From: JAADFF01 sp013153035
GTDB taxonomy: Bacteria > Coprothermobacterota > Coprothermobacteria > Coprothermobacterales > JAADFF01
Strand: one strand, 5' to 3'
DNA: 64,000 nt
NCBI GenBank assembly: GCA_026184435.1
Contig: CP046447.1
Shown here one piece after another: positions 59,424 through 64,000 of the stretch (its first letter is position 1; every line of letters starts with the position of its first letter). A program made the translations under genes and the position numbers. The notes beneath the pieces were generated by a model, which was not told the DNA's origin, ran no database searches, and saw only the letters and a list, made by a program, of their open reading frames with translations.

Positions 59424-60088
59424 ATACCTCTACGCTTGTTATATCTTTACCAGGACTCGGAAATGAACCATATATTGTGCAAATTATTGCTTTGCTTACT
59501 GTTCTTAGTATTGCCCCTTATATTATTATGTTTTTTACTACCTTTCTTCGCATTTCTATTGTTTTTAGTTTTCTTCGCAATGCTATGGGACTTCAGCAGT
59601 TTCCATCTGCCCAAGTATTTGTTACACTATCCCTGATACTCACATTTGTTATTATGAAACCTACATTTACAGACATATATGCTAATGCTTGGGTGCCTTA
59701 CTCAAATGGTGACATTACATTACAGGAATTTGTGGATAGGAGTTCTGGGTATTTAGAGGACTTTATGCTTAAGCAGACGGATCAGAAGGATTTGGAAATG
59801 ATGTTTACAATTGCAGGAGAGAAACCACCTGCTAAGGCTAAAGACACACCGTTTGCCATTGCTGCCGGCGCATTTATGGTTTCTGAATTGAAGAAGGCTT
59901 TTTTAATGGGTTTTCTTATATATTTACCATTTATAGCTCTTGATATTGTTGTGGCGTCGGTTCTAATGTCATTAGGTATGTTCATGATTCCCCCCATGAT
60001 GATTTCTTTACCTTTAAAGGTTATGTTGTTTATAATAGCCAATGGGTGGGATCTTGTTATTATGGGTTTAGCGAGGAGTTTTAAATAA
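59420..60088 (+). CDS. fliP: Flagellar export gate protein FliP
   Basis: Core of the export gate. 222 aa. FTTFLRISIVFSFLRNAMGLQQFP, TDIYANAWVPY, TPFAIAAGAFMVSELKKAF and the final ANGWDLVIMGLARSF are canonical FliP segments. Four membrane helices. The usual cleavable signal peptide is not obvious; the protein starts MNTSTLVISLPGLG, which is where mature FliP usually begins. GTG start overlaps fliO by 4 bases; it shares one base with fliQ. Confidence 0.96.
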   Translation: MNTSTLVISLPGLGNEPYIVQIIALLTVLSIAPYIIMFFTTFLRISIVFSFLRNAMGLQQFPSAQVFVTLSLILTFVIMKPTFTDIYANAWVPYSNGDITLQEFVDRSSGYLEDFMLKQTDQKDLEMMFTIAGEKPPAKAKDTPFAIAAGAFMVSELKKAFLMGFLIYLPFIALDIVVASVLMSLGMFMIPPMMISLPLKVMLFIIANGWDLVIMGLARSFK

Positions 60089-60351
60089 TGTTGACTGATT
60101 TTGTGTTTTTCTGGTTTCAAAAAGTGCTTGTTATGGTTCTTTTATGGGTTATGCCTGTACTGCTTGTTGCTGTTGTTATAGGTCTTCTGATTAGTTTGTT
60201 TCAGGTTGTTACGCAAATCCATGATGCTGCGTTGAACTTTGTGCCCAAATTTCTTATTGCTATGCTGATGGTTGTACTTGGTACTCCAATAGTATTCAAA
60301 GCACTTGCCAAACTCCTTGCTGAAATTATAGCTACTTGGAATACCTTGTAG
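60088..60351 (+). CDS. fliQ: Flagellar export gate protein FliQ
   Basis: 87 aa with two membrane hairpin helices. PVLLVAVVIGLLISLFQVVTQIHDAALNFVPKFLIAM is the FliQ signature (GLxxSxxQAxTQIxExTLxFxPK). It wraps around the FliP5-FliR1 core and sets the closed gate. The ATG shares its first base with the fliP stop. fliR begins 3 bases after or 13 bases before its stop, depending on start choice. Confidence 0.95.
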   Translation: MLTDFVFFWFQKVLVMVLLWVMPVLLVAVVIGLLISLFQVVTQIHDAALNFVPKFLIAMLMVVLGTPIVFKALAKLLAEIIATWNTL

Positions 60352-60353
60352 CC

Positions 60354-61103
60354 ATGGAGATTGCAACATTTATAACTGTATATCCAAGAATATTTGGGTT
60401 TTTTATAGGTCTGATGTTTCTCAATCCTCGCATTTTTCCTTTGCGTATCAAGTCGGCCCTTGCAGCCATATTGGCCGTTATTGTGTCTTTATATCTCTCA
60501 CATAAGGGTATTGTTGTACCTCATTATTCTCTTCTTGGTATGTTTATTATAGAGTTTCTTGTAGGTGTTTTTTTAGGTTTCGTTACCAGCTTGTTTCTTG
60601 TAGGTCTCGAATTAACAGGTGCCATGTATGATATATCTTCTGGTTTTAGTATGGCTAATATGATGGATCCTGTAACTGGTCAGCGTACTGCTATTTTGGG
60701 TCAATACATTGGTATGTATTTTGCAACTTTATTCTTTGCCTCTGGTGGATTTGAACTTCTGTTAAAGATGATTATAGAGACCTACCGGGTTTTACCGCTA
60801 GGTAGTGCAATGTTTACTTCACTAGGTATAGAACATGTTGTTTGGTTCATTGCTAAAGCCACCATTTGGGGTATGTCTCTAGCATTACCTCTCACTATAG
60901 TTGTATTGGTGCTGGAAATTTCGCTAGGACTTATCAATCGTGGTATTGGTAATATTCCTATTTTTATATTATGGCTACCTATCCGCACATTTGTAGCATT
61001 GTTTTTATTGGTACTGTTAATGAGACCACTCAATATAGTTATGATCCATGCTATTGGTATACAGGCTGATATACTTCAGAAGTATTTGCCACTTCTGAGG
61101 TGA
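60354..61103 (+). CDS. fliR: Flagellar export gate protein FliR
   Basis: 249 aa, five to six membrane helices, single copy in the gate complex. MEIATFITVYPRIFGFFIGL places the conserved Arg near residue 12, as in family members; EFLVGVFLGFVTSLFLVGLELTGAMYDISSGFSMANMMDPVTGQ is diagnostic. ATG 60354 is preferred; a TTG at 60336 inside fliQ would add six residues. Neither has a clear ribosome site, so translation is probably coupled to fliQ. The C-terminal half is less conserved. Confidence 0.94.
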   Translation: MEIATFITVYPRIFGFFIGLMFLNPRIFPLRIKSALAAILAVIVSLYLSHKGIVVPHYSLLGMFIIEFLVGVFLGFVTSLFLVGLELTGAMYDISSGFSMANMMDPVTGQRTAILGQYIGMYFATLFFASGGFELLLKMIIETYRVLPLGSAMFTSLGIEHVVWFIAKATIWGMSLALPLTIVVLVLEISLGLINRGIGNIPIFILWLPIRTFVALFLLVLLMRPLNIVMIHAIGIQADILQKYLPLLR

Positions 61104-61109
61104 TAGGTT

Positions 61110-62168
61110 GTGGCAGATGAAAAAACTGAAAAGCCAACGCCGCGAAAGTTGAGAAGGGCCCGAGAACAGGGACAGGTTCCACGTTCTAGGGAAATGCAAT
61201 CAGCTCTTGTGTTCTTGGCTGTTGTAGTTGTGTTAGGCATGGTATATAACAAGACCTTGTACACACTGACAAGGCTTCTTATACTTTGGAGAGACATATC
61301 TCCTGAATCCTTATTAAAGCCAGAACAGACAATATATTCAGCTTGGAAACCTGTAATATCACTATGGGTATGGACTGTTGTTTTACTGGGAGCTGTTGTC
61401 CTTGTTGTTGTGGTTTTAACCAATATGGTATTCGGAGGTTTTGTTCTCGCATGGAAGCGGCTTATTCCTAGGCTTGATGCACTTAATCCAATTTCTAATT
61501 TGAAGAACATGTTTTCCCTCAATAAACTTATGGAAACACTATTCGGTATAGTGAAATTATTTGTTATTAGTGCTGTTGTATATTTGTACCTTAAAGATCA
61601 CTGGGCTGCACTGATATCTGTTATGGGAGTTAATTTCAAGGCTCAGATGTATGAGTTTATAGAAGTTGTCAATAGCCTTCTCTGGAGGGTAGGATTGATT
61701 TATTTATTAATAGCTGTTGTAGATTGGTATTATCAAAAATGGCACTATATGAAAAACATGCGAATGACCAAACAAGAGGTTAAAGAGGAAATGAAAGCTA
61801 TGGAGGGTAACCCTCAAGTAAAGAGTAAAATTAGGCAAAAAATGTATGCAATGGTCATGAGGCGAATGCTCATTGATACGAAAAATGCCACCGCAGTGAT
61901 AACAAATCCCACTGAGTTTGCTGTGGCTATTCAATATGAGGAGAATATGGTTGCTCCTAAGATTGTTGCTAAGGGTACAGGGTGGATGGCGAAAAGAATC
62001 AAAGATATTGCCCGTAAACATGGTATACCTATATTTAGAAGGCCTCGATTGGCAAGGAGACTATTCTGGGAACATGAGGTAGGCGATTATATTAAGCCAG
62101 ATTTCTATCTAGAAGTAGCAAAGATTATCAGAGATGTTATTATGAGAAAGAGAAGAGGTAGGAGGTAA
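61110..62168 (+). CDS. flhB: Flagellar export switch protein FlhB (NPTE variant)
   Basis: Membrane protein whose cytoplasmic domain switches export from hook to filament substrates after autocleavage. 352 aa. EKTEKPTPRKLRRAREQGQVPRS is the invariant N terminus; four membrane segments follow, then the basic MTKQEVKEEMKAMEGNPQVKSKIR linker. The autocleavage site, NPTH in nearly all FlhB proteins, reads NPTE (VITNPTEFAVAIQYEEN). Asn and Pro are kept, so cleavage is still possible. GTG start after GAGGTGAT. Confidence 0.96.
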   Translation: MADEKTEKPTPRKLRRAREQGQVPRSREMQSALVFLAVVVVLGMVYNKTLYTLTRLLILWRDISPESLLKPEQTIYSAWKPVISLWVWTVVLLGAVVLVVVVLTNMVFGGFVLAWKRLIPRLDALNPISNLKNMFSLNKLMETLFGIVKLFVISAVVYLYLKDHWAALISVMGVNFKAQMYEFIEVVNSLLWRVGLIYLLIAVVDWYYQKWHYMKNMRMTKQEVKEEMKAMEGNPQVKSKIRQKMYAMVMRRMLIDTKNATAVITNPTEFAVAIQYEENMVAPKIVAKGTGWMAKRIKDIARKHGIPIFRRPRLARRLFWEHEVGDYIKPDFYLEVAKIIRDVIMRKRRGRR

Positions 62169-62173
62169 AGCCG

Positions 62174-64000
62174 TTGTTTGGAGACAAAGGTATAGCTATT
62201 GTTATATTTTTCATAATTGGTCTTATTCTCATTGTTTATCCTTTACCGCCTATTGTTTTGGATTTGATGTTTGCTATTAATTTGGCATTATCATTCGTTA
62301 TACTGCTTCTTAGTGTATACGTTGATAATCCTATAAAATTTTCCTCTTATCCATCATTGCTTTTGTTTATGGTTTATTTACATCTTTCACTAATAGTAGC
62401 TTCAGTAAGGGCTATACTTTCTACAGGTAGTGCAGGTGCTTTGTCGGATTTATTTGGAAGGCTTATACTTGGAGGCACAGGAAACTTTGTTATAGGTCTT
62501 GCAATATTTATTGTTATTATCGTTATCCAGTATATGGTTATAACCAATGGTCAGCAGCGTATTGCCGAGGTTGCAGCTCGTTTTACCCTTGATGCCATGC
62601 CCGGTAAGCAGATGTCCATAGATGCTGATGTGTCTGCAGGTTTTATCACACCCGAAGAAGCTCGTAAACGCAGAAAAGAACTGGAAAGAGAAGCAGCATT
62701 TTTTGGTGCAATGGATGGTGCTTCGCGATTTGTTAAAGGAGAAGTATTAGCCGCAGTATTGGCAGCTCTTGTCAGCTCTCTTGGTGGAGTTCTTGTTGGT
62801 ATGATACATGGAATGGAAGCTGCTGCAGCATTTGAGCAGTATTTTTCTATGTCTGTTGGCTTCGTTATTCAGATTACCTTATCCTCACTTCTTATTTCCA
62901 TGTCTGCCGGCTTACTTGTTACTCGTGTATCCAAAGATGTTGGCATTTCTTCTCTTGTTATCGATGAACTAACATCTTATCCGAAAATTATGGAATATGC
63001 TGCATATGCTTTTGCAATATTTGCACTTATTCCCGGTATGGGAGGGTTTTCTACACGTATTGTTTTCATACTTCTTGCCGGTGCTTTATACTGGTTAGCT
63101 ACATACTTTAGAAAAGAGACAGTGCCAGCTCTAGAGGCTGAAACGGCAGAGGGGACAGAAATTGGGTCTGGTGGTGTTGGAGTAGAAGGCGGTGCTCCTG
63201 GAGGAGGTCCAGAAGAGGCCATTGGTGCTATGGAGAGCATGATGGCTCTTGTCGGTGTTGATCCTTTTGAGCTTGAATTCGGTTATGGTCTTCTCCCTCT
63301 GTTTGATATAGAGCAGGGTGGCGATCTGCTTAGTCGTATATCTTTACTGAGAAGAAATATTACAAGTGAGATAGGATTTCCTGTTCCTCCTGTGAGGGTT
63401 CATGATAGCTATGTTCTAGGAGCTAATGAGTATGTTATTAAGGTTAGAGGAGTCGAAGAAGGAAAAGGGGAAGTGTATACTGATAGATTTTTGGCTATGG
63501 GACCTCCAGATGATTTACAGCTGTTACAGGGCATCGAAGTTGTAGAACCGGTATTTGGTTTACCGGCTAAGTGGATACCATCTTCGGCAAAGTTTGAGGC
63601 AGAAGCCATGGGCTTGACAATTGTTGATGCATCAACTGTTATACTTACCCATTTGGGAGAGATTATTAGAAGAAAACTTTACGAAGTTGTTACAAGACAA
63701 CAGGTAAAAGAACTTTTGGATTATCTTGCTGAGAGATATCAGGCTGTTGTAGATGATGTACTTAATACTATGGGAATTGGAGAAGTAGAGAATATTATCC
63801 GTAGGTTACTTATGGAACAGGTACCACTCAAGGATATGATTGCTGTTTTAGAAACAGCTGTTGATGCCTATAAAGTCAATAGCTCCATGCCTTTTGTTAT
63901 AGATTCAATACGAGAGAGGGTAAGAAAGCACATCATTGAGCATATAAAGGCCGATGATGGAAATGTACATATCATAGTTTTGGATCCGAATCTTGAGAAG
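62174..64000 (+). CDS. flhA: Flagellar export gate protein FlhA (3' end outside window)
   Basis: 609 residues to the window edge, frame still open; full length is usually ~690. TTG start at 62174, 7 bases after AGGAGGT. About eight membrane helices occupy the first 330 residues. RFTLDAMPGKQMSIDADVSAG is the FHIPEP signature and the ion-sensing loop follows; a Gly-rich linker (~330-350) leads to the cytoplasmic ring domain that docks chaperone-substrate complexes (LEFGYGLLPLFD, RISLLRRNITSEIGFPVPPVRV). It drives proton- or sodium-coupled export and ends the visible flagellar cluster. Confidence 0.96.
   Translation, partial: MFGDKGIAIVIFFIIGLILIVYPLPPIVLDLMFAINLALSFVILLLSVYVDNPIKFSSYPSLLLFMVYLHLSLIVASVRAILSTGSAGALSDLFGRLILGGTGNFVIGLAIFIVIIVIQYMVITNGQQRIAEVAARFTLDAMPGKQMSIDADVSAGFITPEEARKRRKELEREAAFFGAMDGASRFVKGEVLAAVLAALVSSLGGVLVGMIHGMEAAAAFEQYFSMSVGFVIQITLSSLLISMSAGLLVTRVSKDVGISSLVIDELTSYPKIMEYAAYAFAIFALIPGMGGFSTRIVFILLAGALYWLATYFRKETVPALEAETAEGTEIGSGGVGVEGGAPGGGPEEAIGAMESMMALVGVDPFELEFGYGLLPLFDIEQGGDLLSRISLLRRNITSEIGFPVPPVRVHDSYVLGANEYVIKVRGVEEGKGEVYTDRFLAMGPPDDLQLLQGIEVVEPVFGLPAKWIPSSAKFEAEAMGLTIVDASTVILTHLGEIIRRKLYEVVTRQQVKELLDYLAERYQAVVDDVLNTMGIGEVENIIRRLLMEQVPLKDMIAVLETAVDAYKVNSSMPFVIDSIRERVRKHIIEHIKADDGNVHIIVLDPNLEK

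Overview
This window is a gene-dense bacterial chromosome segment with low G+C (roughly 40% by eye). It has no transposons, prophage genes or CRISPR arrays, and no gene-free stretch longer than about 100 bases. GTG and TTG starts are common, genes often overlap by 1, 4 or more bases, and ribosome binding sites of the AGGAGGTG type usually decide the start. The gene set suggests an anaerobic, probably thermophilic, flagellated fermenter. It has a sodium-pumping methylmalonyl-CoA decarboxylase cluster, a two-subunit iron-sulfur fumarase, a Thermotoga-type ferredoxin, a histidine/aromatic ammonia-lyase and flagellar gene order as in Clostridia, Synergistota and Thermotogota. I cannot place the phylum from sequence reading alone; a Synergistota-like or clostridial lineage is my best guess.

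Layout. 1-8 kb: HD-domain protein (cut by the window edge), divergent RecF, PfkB sugar kinase and a secreted copper-amine-oxidase-N-domain protein on the minus strand, cold shock protein, biotin ligase, HIT hydrolase, ribosomal protein S21, fumarase alpha and beta, PurB. 8-14 kb: FtsK translocase (minus), then tilS-hpt-ftsH. 14-21 kb: a methylmalonyl-CoA operon (mutase large and small subunits, MeaB chaperone, epimerase, carboxyltransferase, OadG, biotin carrier, OadB) that interconverts succinyl-CoA and propionyl-CoA while pumping Na+; the biotin ligase at 4.3-5.0 kb would charge its carrier. 21-29.5 kb: hutH, PLP synthase pdxST, yebC-ruvC-ruvA-ruvB, and queuosine genes queH-queA-tgt. 29.5-36 kb: secDF, apt, rel, dtd, and a prepilin fused to a lamin-tail domain. 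36-37.5 kb: tRNA-Leu(UAA), S20, ferredoxin, and an unknown helical protein. 37.6-64 kb: an O-antigen-ligase/TPR membrane protein, then an almost complete flagellar cluster from fliS to flhA (cut by the right edge).

Most interesting signals. (1) In front of flgE lies a G+C-rich leader (49 of 79 bases G/C) that can fold two mutually exclusive ways. One hides the flgE ribosome binding site and the other frees it, and a TATAAT box sits just upstream: the layout of a translational riboswitch or protein-controlled switch for the hook gene. I match it to no class I know. (2) Strong terminator-like hairpins lie inside coding sequence, all within about the first 130 bases of an ORF (recF, meaB, hutH, ruvC, rel, fliO). 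The ruvC one has a 12-bp stem followed by seven T. This looks like a repeated early-ORF attenuation design. (3) The tRNA-guanine transglycosylase lacks all four expected zinc ligands while its pathway partners are next to it. (4) The small mutase subunit departs by one residue from each of the three cobalamin-binding motifs. (5) FlhB carries NPTE instead of NPTH, and RuvB lacks its usual N-terminal segment.
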